DNA of 64,000 nucleotides, from the NCBI GenBank assembly GCA_029945375.1, contig CM057058.1, forward strand, positions 2,666,001 through 2,730,000, in the 5' to 3' direction. A program made the translations under genes and the position numbers. The first letter of the stretch is position 1; each line of letters opens with the position of its first letter. Source of the stretch: Agaricus subrufescens. Taxonomy: Eukaryota; Basidiomycota; Agaricomycetes; Agaricales; Agaricaceae. Below the pieces are notes generated by a model, which was not told the origin of the DNA, did no database searches, and saw only the letters and a list, made by a program, of their open reading frames with translations. This document shows, piece after piece, positions 24,701 to 36,891 of the stretch.

Positions 24701-25407
24701 GCCCTTCATTGAAAGGAATGATGTAGCCCTATCAAGATTCTGAGCCAAAAACTGTACTCCGCAGAACCACAATCGCATAAACAGATGATCCATTAATTAG
24801 TTCGGTGCGGATGCGTCCACTACGCCCGCAATCACCTTGTTTTGTATTTTATTTCTGGGGATCTTAGTTTTTATTCACTCGAGGGTCATCACAAAAACAG
24901 TAGCTTCTTTCATTGGCTATGGCATTTGCTAGTCCCAGAAACAACAAAACCCAAAAAAAGGCGACGAACAATTGAACTGTGCTATGGGCGTATCTATGCG
25001 ATATGGGCGTGGCAAAGATAACTGCCACGATGTAAAACCGACAACAAAAAGACAAGCATCTACTATGACAACGAGGACCACTACCTGTTGATGAGACACA
25101 AGCAGGTATACAGGATAGATCGGGGGGTAACGAGATTCGGGAAGGTGTAAAAACCGTGACGGATGAAGAGGAAGTGCTTCCAAGATAGTACACAAAAAAA
25201 AAAAGCAAATTTCAGAGACAAAGCAAGGGGTATCATCCTCCAACAAAAAAGACAGCAAGCAATACAAAAACACGTTCAGAGCATCATCAATGAAAAAAAA
25301 AAAAGGAAAAGGAAAGGAAAGTAATTTGTTTAATATGGTCATAGATAAACCACACGCATCCCGAAAGGTCCGTTGTGAGCACAAGTCGTGTAGTCGGTTG
25401 ACGTTTT
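21769..25407. other. 3.6-kb gene-free, homopolymer-rich stretch
   Basis: This convergent gap between TVP38 and the HSF-type gene has no supportable coding frame. It is unusually rich in A and T runs, for example T runs near 23.19, 23.93 and 24.08-24.09 kb and A runs near 24.25, 25.20 and 25.29 kb. Near 23.57-23.66 kb there is a (CAA)n-like stretch followed by CACACA repeats. It may include long 3' untranslated regions of both neighbours. No inverted terminal repeats were detected by eye. Confidence 0.45.
23568..23655. repeat. CAA-rich and CA-rich microsatellite tract
   Basis: Imperfect CAA/CTA trinucleotide repeats (about 23568-23616) run into CACACTCACACACACGC near 23636-23656. Read on the minus strand it gives a valine-rich open frame, which is a repeat artefact. 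Such tracts mutate quickly and mark unconstrained DNA. Confidence 0.6.
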
Positions 25408-27481
25408 CTAAATTTCCCCAGCAGCCTTGTTGTAGTGTTGGGGAAGGTGCTCGTTCATTGGAACAAACCCGAAGTTGGGCGAGACTGATTCCAAACTAGT
25501 CAGTAAATTCAGCCATGGTTGCAACGTCGGTGAAACGACAACGGGACCAGGTTTGGGGTTAGAAAGGCGACTTACAACGGCTAATGTCAGTCTCTCCATT
25601 GTAATTTTCGGAAACTGGGGGGGTATTTGCCTGAGAAGACGAAGTATGCGAGGCAGCAGATATGGAAGACGTCGATGTTGAAGGTCGTACGTTCCGGTGA
25701 CTCCAGCCATTGGTATCGTTAATCGAATCCATGTTCGATGTGTGGTTGACTGCACCAGGTAACGCTGAATAGGCAAATTCGTTTTGCGAGGGAGTGAAAC
25801 CATACGCGTCGTTTGAAGGGAGTTGGATCATACTCCGCACCCGAGGAATCCCTGAGGATTGGTGTTCATCGACCGGTTGAGGGGAACTTGACGGCCGTTG
25901 CTCGGGATGATCATACGGGCTGGGATAAGGGCTCATGGCATGACTGTGCCGGCGATCGCGGCGGACACTAAGAGTCCCAGCGGGATAACTGGATTTCGAG
26001 GATTGTGGGCGCGATGGGGAGTTTGGTCGGTGGTGACTGGAGTTTGGTCGGGCATAATCGTGGTGGAGATCCTCCTGATAAGGCAGGGACGACATAGAGG
26101 AGATGGAGTAACCAGTGGCGGGCCGGCTTTCAGGGGAGACGGATGACGTGCTTTGCTCTTGCATGGGCACAGATGAAAATGGAGAACCATACGATGTATT
26201 GATCGTGGGAGTGGGTCGGGAGTATCCACTGCTGCTCGGGTTCAGCAAGGAAGAGAGACTTCCGCCGTGGCTGGAGGAACTTCCATTGCTGGATGGATAA
26301 GATGCCCAGTTGTTTTGTTCCGAATAAGGGTATTGAGAGGAGACCATCATCTCGCGATTGCTGCTCGAGTAAGGAGACATGCCGAAGCCTCCTGAGCTGG
26401 GCGGCTCATCTATCGGCGTATGGAGGGAGTGAGAGGAATGGGTATATGAGTTGGCATGGGAGAGATGAGGGGGATCTGAGGGGACAGTGAGGGGGGGAAG
26501 GGCGGAGCGATAGCTTGCGCCACTCCAAGTGGCAGCGCCCTGGTTGAGAGGTGTGAAAGAGCCCGGAGCGGAAAAACCTCGCGCGCGGCCAGGAATCGGG
26601 GGAGAGCCCATTTTGTGGGGGGGACCATTAGAGGAGGGGACGGTGAGGGGGACAGAGCCCAGGCCGATAGCGGAGCGGGGAGGGGGAATAGGCGGCTGGT
26701 CGTGGATGTCGCGTTTGCGGGGTTTTGGGAGGCGAGGGGGGACACGGCGCTTGAAGTTGGCTACGACTTCGGGCGGGGAGTGGCGGTTGAGGGTCGGGTG
26801 CGCTGTATTGCCACAAAAGTCAACAACGATCGATCGGCTAACGGGTCACGCGAATGATCGAGGGACTTACACCATGTACTTGCGTCGGGGTCATCGATGG
26901 CGGGATCGACATTGCGCAGGTTAACCTTGCGCATGAAACCATAGATCTAAGAGAACATGGCGGGGGTGAATTAAGGAAGAGAATGGTGAATGAAAGAAGG
27001 CAGACATTTAGTTGCCGGGAGAAGCTCGCGAATCTCGATTGACGATAAATGCTTGGAAGGACATGGAGAGCAAGCTGTTCTGGCCGCTCGACAATGATAT
27101 GTTCGCCGGCCTGGTCCCAACGGATCATGTGGTGGTTTTCCGGGCGTTCGAGCAGGCTTTGGGAAAGAGAGGGTGAGCGGGGGGTGGCGGGGCGGAGAGC
27201 GGGGTCGAGACGTACGCATACAGCTTGGTGAGGAAGGTGGCCTGGGGCTTGGACTCTGTTTTCGGCGGCTGGTGGTCCGGATTTGATTTGGAGGGGCTGG
27301 GGGGGTCGTTGTGTTCGTCGGAGCTGGCATTGCTGGAGTTGGAGTGCTGGGACGAGACGAGCTGGGGGTAGACGATCTGGGAGCTCGGGGAGAAGGGGGA
27401 CGAGTGCTGGGAGTCCTGGTGGCGGGAGTAGGAGTAGTGGTGGGGGGAGCGGGCGTGGGCAGGAGGGTAGAGATCAGCCAT
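25408..27481 (-). CDS. HSF-type DNA-binding transcription factor
   Basis: A heat-shock-factor-fold regulator. The ATG at 27479-27481 (MADLYPPAHARSPHHYSYSR) opens a His/Ser-rich leader. The DNA-binding domain spans three exons: ATFLTKLYALLERPENHHMI, RWDQAGEHIIVERPEQLALH, VLPSIYRQSRFASFSRQLN, then IYGFMRKVNLRNVD and ASTWSHPTLNRHSPPEVV; the FASFSRQLN.YGF recognition helix is intact. A run of KRRVPPRLPKPRKR follows, then about 350 residues rich in Ser, Pro, Tyr and Asn. The last intron (GTAAGT...AATCAG) joins to FSPNFGFVPMNEHLPQHYNK and TAG at 25408. There is no obvious trimerising leucine-zipper array behind the domain, so it fits the Mga1/Sfl1-like side of the family better than Hsf1. Target genes cannot be inferred. 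Confidence 0.86.
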
Positions 27482-28956
27482 GGGGGAGCGGGGAGATGGG
27501 ACGAGGAAGGGATTGGGCTAAGTATGAAAATGGACGCGGTGGAGAAAGGGAGAGTTCCGAAGTACGTAAACCGCGAGTCTGGCAAGCCTTGTTTGGCACG
27601 CCTCGCTCTCTCTCCTCCCCCCGCCCCCCGCCGCTCCCCAGGCGCCGTGCGCTCGCCCGTCGCTGCCGGCCCCCCGCGCCCCCCGCCAGCCGCGGCAGCC
27701 CCCCCGCGCGGCGCCCTCGCAGCGGCCAGCAGCGGGCCCCGCATCCGACGCCCCATCGCCAGAGCCCAGCTGGCTGGTAGGCATAATCTCCAGATTCAAA
27801 AATATCCGCCAAGCATTTGGGTCATATTCTCCGCGACGCAATCTCAGATTCGGGGCTCCCATTGGAGATACCCGAGGCGCCGAGGCTGTCACGCGTCACA
27901 CGGCTGGATCGGCTCTTTCCGCCCGTTTGCTCGCTGGGTCGCGAACCGGTTCTGCGAGCAGGCCAGTCGCCTCGCGTCCAGCTGCCGTCACCGTGGCTGC
28001 GCGCGTCTGCCCCGTCTGCGCCGTCCAGCCCCCCCGTCCTCCTGCCCTGCTCGCCCCCCCGGCCCTCCCCCCGATCGCCCTCAGGGCTGTCGCCCGGACC
28101 CTCTTTGCCATCTTGCGTCAAAAGTGACCGGAGATGCCTGCTGTTGCCTTATCGGGCCCCTCCTGACGCCGCCAGATCCTCGATAGGCAGCCCTCGCTGC
28201 TATTCCTTATTTGGCCCCACCGACGAGTATATCCTTCCTTCTCAGGGTCACCCCCTGCACTCGATGGGATCCGCAAACGGACACCCGTCACTTGACATTT
28301 TACACGCACCCCTCACTTATTCCGCCTCCTCTTGTCCTCTGCCCTTGGTAATCCCATGCCCACCTCTGTCTCTCCCGCTATCATCCTTTCGTTCACACCC
28401 CCAGCAGACACACCATGTGCTCATCTTTAATCCATCACTGACACGTCCTTTATCCTTCCTATCAGATCACTCTCCCCCCTTTTCGCCCATCCATCGCTCT
28501 TCTTCTATATAGAATCACAGATACCGCCACATTTGAGCCAGATCAACAAGTATCATTGATACTACCCTTCCACATGATACAAGTGCAGTAAGGATGAAAG
28601 AGGTATAATAGACCTCACTGTAAGCCACAAAAAAAAAAAAAAAAGAAGAGAAAACAATAGAAAGCACGTTGTTAGAATCCTGTAAAGAAAGAATAAGAGG
28701 TTTTGATGCAATGAGGTGATGTAGCGACGCAAATTAATGATTTACACAAAAGAATCAAACGAGCGAAGGTGGGAAGAAACATCAGAATCCGTCTACATAG
28801 CAGTAGATACTAAATGCCAAAGAGAAAAGACCTGTCAATAAATGAACTTATGGTAGTGCTTCAAATTATTCCTTGCTAAAAATGTATCACGAAAAAAAAA
28901 GCTGGCGACCAGGTTGGTCTTGAGAACACCGCCTTAATGCAGCAGAACCGCTCACC
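27482..28956. other. Upstream region of the HSF-type gene: GC-rich leader and A-tract
   Basis: No conserved coding frame. From about 27.59 to 28.12 kb the + strand is extremely C-rich, so the strand of the downstream HSF-type mRNA carries many runs of three to seven G. This fits a CpG-island-like promoter or long 5' leader. Further out (28.62-28.65 kb) is an A tract, and 28.65-28.95 kb is AT-leaning and probably the 3' untranslated region of the NRC-2/FPK1-like kinase. A 232-codon + strand frame at 27817-28512 is compositionally driven. Confidence 0.5.
27600..27745 (-). promoter_or_regulatory. G-quadruplex-prone leader upstream of HSF-type factor
   Basis: On the minus strand this piece contains several runs of four to seven G separated by short loops, for example complementing the C runs at 27617-27637 and 27679-27707. 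It lies about 120-260 nt before the start codon of the HSF-type gene, so it would be in its promoter or mRNA leader. Four-run quadruplex patterns are met more than once. Function is inference. Confidence 0.4.
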
Positions 28957-31604
28957 TCAGATTTCTCCGTCGTAGTGCAGTGTCACACTTGAGAAGGCAC
29001 CAAACAAATCGTTGCTTTCCACGCCGACAGAATTCGGTGTATGCGCACCCGAATGAGATTTCCCATCTGGTGTCGGCGATTGTTCGTCAAGGTGGAGGGA
29101 ATTAGATTCCTTCATATGCCGGAAATTCGCACTGTCAGTCCCCTGCGAACCCACTTGAGGCACGATCTGGAAAAAATGGAGAGCAAAATAGATTCGTCAG
29201 CCAAACTCTTGCTTTCTCATATATGTTAAAGTATCCACAACGAGGGTTCAGGTCCCTCGCTTTCGGATACGTGCTGCAACAAGGCCAGCCTGACTCACCG
29301 GAGGTCGACTGTTCCGTAGTAATCCCCAGTTGATTTTTGAAAACCACTTGTGCTGCTTCACCTCACTAGCACCGCTCCTGCTACCCAACCTTGTTCGTTC
29401 ATCCTTGTCCAATAATCGAACGATGCAATCCTTGGCCGCACTGTGTGCAGAAAACAACAGTAAGCAACACAGAATGTTCAACTCCGCGCATCAACAATGT
29501 CCAACTCACTGTGAAACTTTCGGGGTGTCACGGAAGTGCACAGCCGCTCTGCGGATATTGCTGAAAGTATCATTACGTTCTTGCCCTTTGAACGGAGTCG
29601 TTGCGTACTTTACAGGAAGGAAGGTAGGAAGACGTCAGAGGCAGACAGCATATCTGAAGGCCGTAGTTAATACGTACAATCATCTCATATATGAGAATGC
29701 CTAACGTCCACCAATCCACCGCGGCAGTGTGACCTTGTGCTGCGATAACCTCAGGTGCAATGTATTCTGTGTTCGTAAGAAATTTTAGCTAACGCTAAAA
29801 GAAGTCAACCACCGCGGTACACACCTTCCGTGCCTACAAATGAATTCGTCCGGAAATTAGCCGTACAGCTCATAGTATCGATGAGCGGTAGCTATCAGTA
29901 AATTGAGTCAGCGTTCTAATGCGCATTCCATCTCATGGGACACTCGACCAACGTACACCGTTCTGTTCAGAATGCACCATTCCGGGCAGCCCAGCAGGTT
30001 CATTTGACTGCTTCGCAAGGTCAAAGTCCGATAGCATTATGTGTCCCGATTGATGAAGCAGAATGTCTGCCCAACCAATTCGTCAGTCTGATCCTTTTCC
30101 AGAGTACACGGGATGATCCACTCACTCTCTGGTTTGAGATCGCGGTATATGAAGCCCATGAGATGCAGATACTCCAACGCAGCAACCACCTCCGCGGCAT
30201 AAAACCGAGCGCCATCCTCAGACAAACACTTCCCCGGTCGTGCTTGCAGTGCCCGGAAAAACTCTCCCCCCATGCAATAATCCATGCAAAAGTACAGATA
30301 CCCCTCTGACTGAAACGAATGATATAGAGTGACAATGAAGGGATGATTCGCTGTTGCCAATATTTCCTGCTCCGTCAGCGCACGCTTGATTTTTTTCCGC
30401 TCAATCATCTCTTTTTTAGAAAGAACTGCGGATCAAAAGTTTCTAGAGTTAAAGCCGTATCGCCACAAGAAACAGTCAAAGATAGCTTTTACCTTTCATT
30501 GCATAGAGTTTCTTGGTCTTCTTTTCCCGTACAAGGTACACTCTACCAACATCCCCCTTCCCCAACATTCTGATCTTGACGAAATCCGAAGGCCCTACCT
30601 CAACCTGACGGGTATCAGGTAAAGTAATGAAATGAATCAGTAACTATGATAATCACCTGCCGGACTTTGATTGAATTGCTTGAGTATGTCCTTCTAAATG
30701 CAACCTTACTCGGACTCTCAAGCAAACTGGGCGATTGATCTGGGCCTGGCAAAGGAGGTGTCGTCACGGGGGGCGCTAGCAGACCATTAAGTCCCTTCGA
30801 TGATGACGATGACGAGGTTTCAAGAGAGTCAGCGCCCTTCTCGGAGCTCGATGCCAGAGGTGGTACAGGAGGTATAACTTCTCCAGGAGCCAAGAAGCCG
30901 TTTTTGGTCGTAGCTGACGAACGGGAATTGGAAGCGAACAAGCCTTTTGCATTCGGTGCCGATGCAACACGACGTATGAATCTTGAAGCTGATGCACTCA
31001 TGGCCTTGGGGCTGAGAGGGATAACGTTCCGGGAACGCGAGGGGGGTAGAGCGGGAGCATGAGGGGAAGAGGATGGCAAGACGCGACCTGTGGGATCTTT
31101 ACCGCGGGGGGACCCTGTGCTCTTTGAAAGGGCGATCCTTTGCTTCTCTAATTTAGTGTGGGACTGCGCTCTTCCGGGGGTAGATGCGACGGCGAGACCT
31201 TCGGTCGGAAGAAGGGTGTGTTGTTGGTAGGGAACATGGGGGTGATTCCGGTGGGGCGACGAAGCATGACGACCGCGGGAGGGTATGCCGGCGTTAGAGT
31301 CAGAAGACTGGGTATTAGACGAATTGTACGAGGACCGCTGGTCGAACGTGCAGGATGCGGGAGTGAGGGAAGGCACGGGAGCTGCCGGGGTAGTGTGGGA
31401 GCCCCCGTAAGGAGAGGCAGGGTGGATTTGAGTGTCGAGTGTCAGCGAACTAGTGGTCTGAGAGAGCTTCTTGTTCGAAGAGTTGGGGAACCGGAAAACG
31501 GATTTCCATGTGTGAGAGGATTGCAGCCGGGGGGACTGTTCTGAAGGATTGAGGGAGGATATGAAGCGGAGCTCTGCAGAGCTGCTGAAGGAAGGAGAGA
31601 CCAT
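28957..31604 (-). CDS. NRC-2/FPK1-type AGC protein kinase
   Basis: An AGC kinase of the fungal Nrc-2/Kin82/Fpk1 group, related to plant phototropin-type kinases; yeast members phosphorylate lipid flippases and Neurospora nrc-2 controls conidiation. The ATG at 31602-31604 starts [20 protein letters not shown] and about 330 Ser/Pro-rich residues. The kinase domain begins [20 protein letters not shown], then KKLYAMK (VAIK-type lysine), IEYLHL-like [18 protein letters not shown] (YRDLKPEN catalytic loop), the DFDLAK magnesium site characteristic of this group in place of DFG, and [40 protein letters not shown] and [18 protein letters not shown] follow. The C-terminal extension ends LHYDGEI before TGA. 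Nine or so exons. The DFD motif supports the Nrc-2/Fpk1 subgroup. Confidence 0.9.
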
Positions 31605-33376
31605 GGGACAGAGGGCAAGCCGCCGGGCTAGCCCAAAGGCGAAAGGCGTTGGAAGAGTTGAGAGAAACTTTAGTCAGGGACGCGGTACCCAGAGCTCATC
31701 ATTGCCCCTAGAAAATCCACAATTACATAATCTCCTTCTCTCTGCCCCGTCCACTAGTCATACTTCCCCACAGCCTCCTCTTCTGGGGGGCCCCACTCTC
31801 CCTCGCTATCCCAGGCACCGCCGCCGCTCGGACGCTGGGCCCCCCAGCATGTCGGGCTTCCTGTGCCTGAATGCTTCTCGGTTTCATTGTAGACTAGAGA
31901 ATGCCCCTAAGATTTACGCTGACCCGCCGCGCCAAGGGCGCGAAGCGATGTCGGCAAGCAACGGTGATGACACACCATAGCTTCTACATCTAGATGCCCG
32001 CCCGCGACTAACAGCTCGGCGATTTTCCTTACCCTTGAGAGATCCGCACCATGATCGTTGTGGGCACCCTGTGCATTCGCGTCCTCCACCATTCGAGGAT
32101 ACCGATGGAATCTTGAACATCACTAGCTGTTTATCAAGCGATTAGTCCGTGTGCGGCGCCTTGGGATGTCAGAGATAGTGTACCGGTGCCTGTGTTCTAT
32201 ACGCTGTTCAAACATATGTCAGGCTCCTTTGCCAGGGAAAGAAGTAAAGTAACAGTCTATTTCAAGTAAGGTACTAGTAGTAAGTTAGTACCACTGGCGT
32301 GACAAGTGATTATCAAACTTGTCTTTTCATCAGAGCTGAATTGCCCAGCTGATCGGCCTTCCAGAAGTCTTCCTTCACACTAGGGGGGGAGGCTTTTAAT
32401 CTGTCGACATCCGTGCAGATAAACCAAAAACACTCTTTGTAAGACAATCGCGGGCCCTGATTTCCCATTCGAATGCCGATCTGTTGCTTCTGCGCTTCGA
32501 GAAGAGCATCGTCTTTAAATACCCCGCGAGTGAGTCTGTCGTTCCTGCAGATTCAGCTTTTGACTCTAGTCGGTGCACCGCATACATCCCTGCGACTGAC
32601 ATCATCACCTGAGGTCCAAAGGGGTAAGAATCATTCAATCAAGGAATAAACGTCATTCACACCTGGCACTTCCCATAGCATTCTATCGACTCCGTAACGT
32701 CCGACTATTCAGGCAGATCCAATCGAAAGGGGGTTCTCCGAGACCTAAGGCTTTGCAACTGATCCCTACAACGGCGGTGCTTGGAAAGCTTAACGGTGAA
32801 TGTATCACCGGGCGGCGGCAGCAAGCCCATAATTTTCAGCCCTGGAAAAATGTCCAGAAGAGTATATCCAACTTCGGTCGATATATTTTCCCATTTCCTA
32901 TTTTTCCCATGGTGTTACAGCAGCGCCCACATTTAGACGAGGCAATACGCGTTGTCTTTCAACTCTAAAATCCTACGATTGATGTCACGCCCACAGTGGT
33001 GCTTTCAGTCCTTGTCCGCCATTTCAATCGGCCAGGTTTTTCGTTTCCAACGCGAGAGTTTTACTTTTCATAGGAACAGCTTTGAACACCTAGCGTCACA
33101 GCTCTCACCGAGATTGTCGGAACCCGGCCGGTGTCAAACCGGCCACCGATGAATACGGAATGACACAAATCGTCGATATCCAGCAATGGGTCAACATGTG
33201 CAGAGATTCGCAAATCTAACTCCATGACCTATTCCGTCCCTCTGAGCACCTAATTCATCTCAGCTCTTTAGGGCGCTTTCTAGCTCGTGGGTGTCTCGCA
33301 GACAAGGACGGAATTTCAAGGTCGTCTCTTTTAAACCTGTCTCCTGGCCCGGGATTGTCCCCTCTCACCCGTCCTC
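31605..33376. other. Gene-free stretch between kinase and MFS transporter
   Basis: Divergent gap of about 1.8 kb. Minus-strand frames of 60-80 codons at 31907-32092 and 32396-32638 have no recognisable domain and do not splice to anything known. The left part should carry the kinase promoter and leader and the right part the transporter promoter. No RNA gene was recognised. Confidence 0.4.
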
Positions 33377-36026
33377 ATGTCAACGTCTCGGAGCGTATCC
33401 ATCTCGGAAACGACTTCCCTTCTCGAAGAGGCACCTCCCTCCTACCGCAGTACCGATGACGTCGACTCAGCCTTCCCAGAACCAGAGGTCAACGCTGATC
33501 CACAACCCCTCAACAAATTCTCAAGGTCGGACACTTACTGGATATTGGCTGGGCTATGGTCAGCTGTCTTATTGGGCGCATTTGATGGTATGCATATCTT
33601 TTTCAATCTGATGATCTCGTCTTTGAGACCTGACTAGGAACGGTGGTTGCGACTCTCCTTACGCCCATTGGAAGCGAATTCAACGCTTCAAACCAATCGT
33701 CTTATATCGGAACTTCATACTTACTATCAGTATGTTGCTTTACCCCCTTATATGGTAACAGTTTTCCAGCAACAAGGAACCGCTAGTTCTCACTTAAACC
33801 GCATCCTCAGGGCGACTTGCTGATATTCTCGGCAGAAAAGGCGCGATGCTGCTCGCACTGACGCTATTCGGTGAGTTATTGATCCTACTGTAAAATTTTG
33901 AAGAATCCATCGCGACATTTTTGAGCCTATCCGCCTTTGTTTCCTTGAGGTTTGCTAATTAGATAGTGCAGGTTCCGGTACCATCCTATGTGGATTGGCG
34001 CCCTCCATGTCCTTCTTGATCTTCTCCCGGGCAGTGGCCGGAATGGGCGGTGGCGGGTAAATTCATGTTCTATGTTCTATCTCCAACGTTGATTCTAACA
34101 CTGTGTCTAGTGTCATGACAGGTAATTCTTCCCTTCGGCACAGTGGCTAATTTATTAATCAACGAATACCCAAGTCTCGAGTATAACGGTGTCCGACTTT
34201 ATACCGCTGTGAGTATTGTATAACGCCCTGCTTATGCTATATTTGATGCCCTACAGACAACAGCGTGGTTTATATCAGGGAATGGCCAACATGTAACCCA
34301 GATTTCGTTGTATGTTCGCATCCTTCGCTGACACGGTACAGATTGTTTGGTCTAGGTGCTGGATTCGGCGGCCCTCTTGGCGGTTGGGTCAATGATACTT
34401 TCGGATGGTGAGTGCATCATGAACGTTGAGATCTACTAGATAAATTAACCAGATCGCTGCAGGAGGACTGCATTCTTTATGCAGGTTGGTTTATCATCTG
34501 GACAGGGGGAACTATGTTGACGTTTTCGTAGGCACCAGTTCTTGCTTTCAGCTTCGTCCTTGTCGTGACCAAGGTCAACATTAAACTACCCTTGGAGGTC
34601 CGGAACCAAACACTCGCAGACAAACTTCGAAGAGTGGACTTCTTAGGTTCAACTACGTTGGTGGCGGCTGTTGGCTTGCTATTAGTTGGGATCAGCCTCA
34701 AAACGACAGAGGAGATGCCCTGGTCTCATCCACTCATTTACTCTCTCCTTTGCTCCAGCGTCATCTTCGCTTGTGGGTTCGTTTACGTCGAGAAAAACTG
34801 CGCACCTTATCCCGTGATGCCGCTTCGCTTGATGACACAACGAACGCCTTTGGCGGTCTCAATCTCAAATCTTCTCACCAGTATGACTGCATTTTCTATG
34901 GTAGGTTTCTATAGGTTTGACAGCGACGAAGTTACTCATTTTCCGATCACCCTCCCAGCTTTATAATGTTCCCCTGGTTGGTCGTTTCAGATCCTTCTTC
35001 TCGTACATTCTGAACTGAAGGGTTCAAGTATTTTTCCGCTGTCAGGCTCCAGTCAGCTGCGAAAGCCGGTAAGTTGCAACGTTACATCATCTTGTATCTT
35101 CCGCTGATGAAGGACAATCCCACAGGCCTTCATCTTTTGCCCCACTCGGCAAGTACTAGACCTAACCTGCATTAACATCCGTACTAATTGGATCAATTCA
35201 AGGTCGCAATTTCAATTGGGAGCGTGTTCGCAGGATGGTGGGGTTGCAATCCGGATTTACGCGATGTTTATTCTTACATTTTCTTAGGATCATGAGGCGG
35301 ACGGGCAAACTCTATACCTTGACTCTGGTCTCGTCCCTGCTCACCATTATTGCCAGCCTCTTGGTATGCTTTTGGGGGGATAACACCTCCGCTTTCCATC
35401 TTTGGTTCGATCTATTCCCCCAAGGGTTTGGAATGGCAAGTTTTATCACGAGCACTCTTATCGTTAGTCTCTCCACCGCGGAACTATGTTTATAAGCTCT
35501 GATAATTATCTTTTCAGGCCATGATAGCCGGCGTATATAGGGAAGACATGGCGGTCGCCACTGGAAGTACGTATGGAATAGGATGCAGGACTGGGGGTTA
35601 AGCTGACCTTACTCTAGTCACATACTTGTTCCGCACGACCGGTCAAGTCTTAGGCGTCAGCTTGAGCGGCGCGATCCTCCAAGCTGTACTCGTCCGACGA
35701 CTACGGCTCAGGATAAACGGTCCCAATGCCGATCAGGTGCGTTCTACTGGAATGCCGTGGATTTTTTGGTTTATGAAATACAATTTATTTTAGCTCATCT
35801 ACGCCATCCAGTGCGAAATTTTTCTCTGTTTGTATGACAGGAATCTGATGCAGTAAACTTCTGCAGGCATACCACGGACATTATACCCACCCTAGATCCA
35901 CTGACCAAGAAGGCGGCCGTGGATTCTTACGCCGACGCTTTGCGTGTCGTTTTCATATGTCAAGTTGCAGTCAACTTTTGTGGTTTACTTGCTTGCCTAC
36001 CAATCCAGGAAAGTCCGTTACCGTGA
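33377..36026 (+). CDS. MFS transporter, DHA2-like (Vba/Fnx vacuolar amino-acid type)
   Basis: A major facilitator of about 14 helices. The ATG at 33377 gives a polar N-terminus (MSTSRSVSISETTSLLEEAP) with a dileucine-like EETSLLEE-type signal as found in vacuolar transporters. Helix 1 is YWILAGLWSAVLLGAFDGTV; motif A follows in SYLLSVCCFTPLYGRLADIL and GRKGAMLLALTLFG; then SFLIFSRAVAGMGGGGVMTV and FGLGAGFGGPLGGWVNDTFG (motif C-like GAGFGGPLGG) with WRTAFFMQAPVLAFSFVLV. The second half includes LVAAVGLLLVGISLK, TAFSMLYNVPLYFSAV and FRTTGQVLGVSLSGAILQAV. The end CLPIQESPLP stops at TGA 36024-36026. More than ten short introns. Basic amino acid transport into the vacuole is suggested by similarity to Vba/Fnx, but drug export cannot be excluded. 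Confidence 0.84.
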
Positions 36027-36341
36027 GTGAGGAAAATTCATTGATCCGGTGTTGTCGACTGATGGATTGAACGTGGTCAAAAAGTGCAACCCCACCAAGT
36101 CAGCGACGTAATCAATGTAGTTCCGAGAATTAAAATTATTAGAGATACAAAGGTCCTTACTTACGCATTGGTTGTATGAATAGGCATTACCAAGTCATTT
36201 CTGTCATTTTTTTTTCTTTCTTTCTTTAAATGGATATATGTTTATAATGTGCACAGCTGCTGATTCGGTTTGTACTGGTTTACGCGTAATGTAGCAATGC
36301 ATGTCGGGTGGTAATACGTAGTACCTCATATAGGCACCTTT

Positions 36342-36581
36342 TCAAAACGGGTTTTTCTCTTCTATCCACCTCTTTGGACGTTTTGCAACATTTACATCAC
36401 CGTCCGATACCAATGTCCCATCTCCATGACTGTCCAAATATCTATCTTTGTTACGACGCGCTGGGCATGGTAATATGCTGGACGCTGATACTGTAGCAAC
36501 TGCAGCGACGAATGTAAGGCCGAAGAGCGAAGATACGAATGCACGACGTTGTGTGAGACGAAGGATTCTGTACATGGACAT
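36342..36581 (-). CDS. Small hypothetical protein, possibly mitochondrial membrane
   Basis: An intronless frame of 79 codons from the ATG at 36579-36581 (a second ATG two codons on). It starts MSMYRILRLTQRRAFVSSLF, an Arg-rich, acid-free stretch like a mitochondrial presequence, and continues GLTFVAAVATVSASSILPCP as one membrane helix. The rest is polar and charged (ARRNKDRYLDSHGDGT) and ends EEKNPF at TGA 36342-36344. The pattern of basic N-terminus, one helix and hydrophilic tail resembles small inner-membrane assembly factors, but I do not recognise a family. It lies convergent with the MFS gene and divergent from uS14m (310 bp between starts). Confidence 0.55.
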   Translation of the reverse strand: MSMYRILRLTQRRAFVSSLFGLTFVAAVATVSASSILPCPARRNKDRYLDSHGDGTLVSDGDVNVAKRPKRWIEEKNPF

Positions 36582-36891
36582 CCTGTTTATTCTGTTGCTT
36601 TCGATTGAATTTATGGGATGACATGGACACACAGAATAAAAACTAACCGTTCATGCAATGCCCATCGCCACAGTAATAATGTTAAATGTGAATGAAAGAT
36701 TGGCAAAATCAAGAAAGATGGCGGGAGTCGTTGCTCAGTGGTCTTGGGCAAACTTTTCCCGGTTTGTACCGCCACCCCCAAATGGAGAGATGTTGTTTGC
36801 TCATGTGTGCCAAACACCTTTGCTTTGCTCTTTTCCACCCCCTCGATCACCCGACGCGGTTCATAAAACACACCGTCTCTCTCTCTCTCAC

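Noticed and set aside
27817..28512. 232-codon + strand open frame
   Set aside because: Runs through a C-rich region, so stops are depleted by composition; amino acids are mostly Pro, Ser, Arg and Leu with no conserved pattern.
31907..32092. Minus-strand 61-codon frame with ankyrin-like look
   Set aside because: A single short segment without a repeat partner, start context or splice to a domain.
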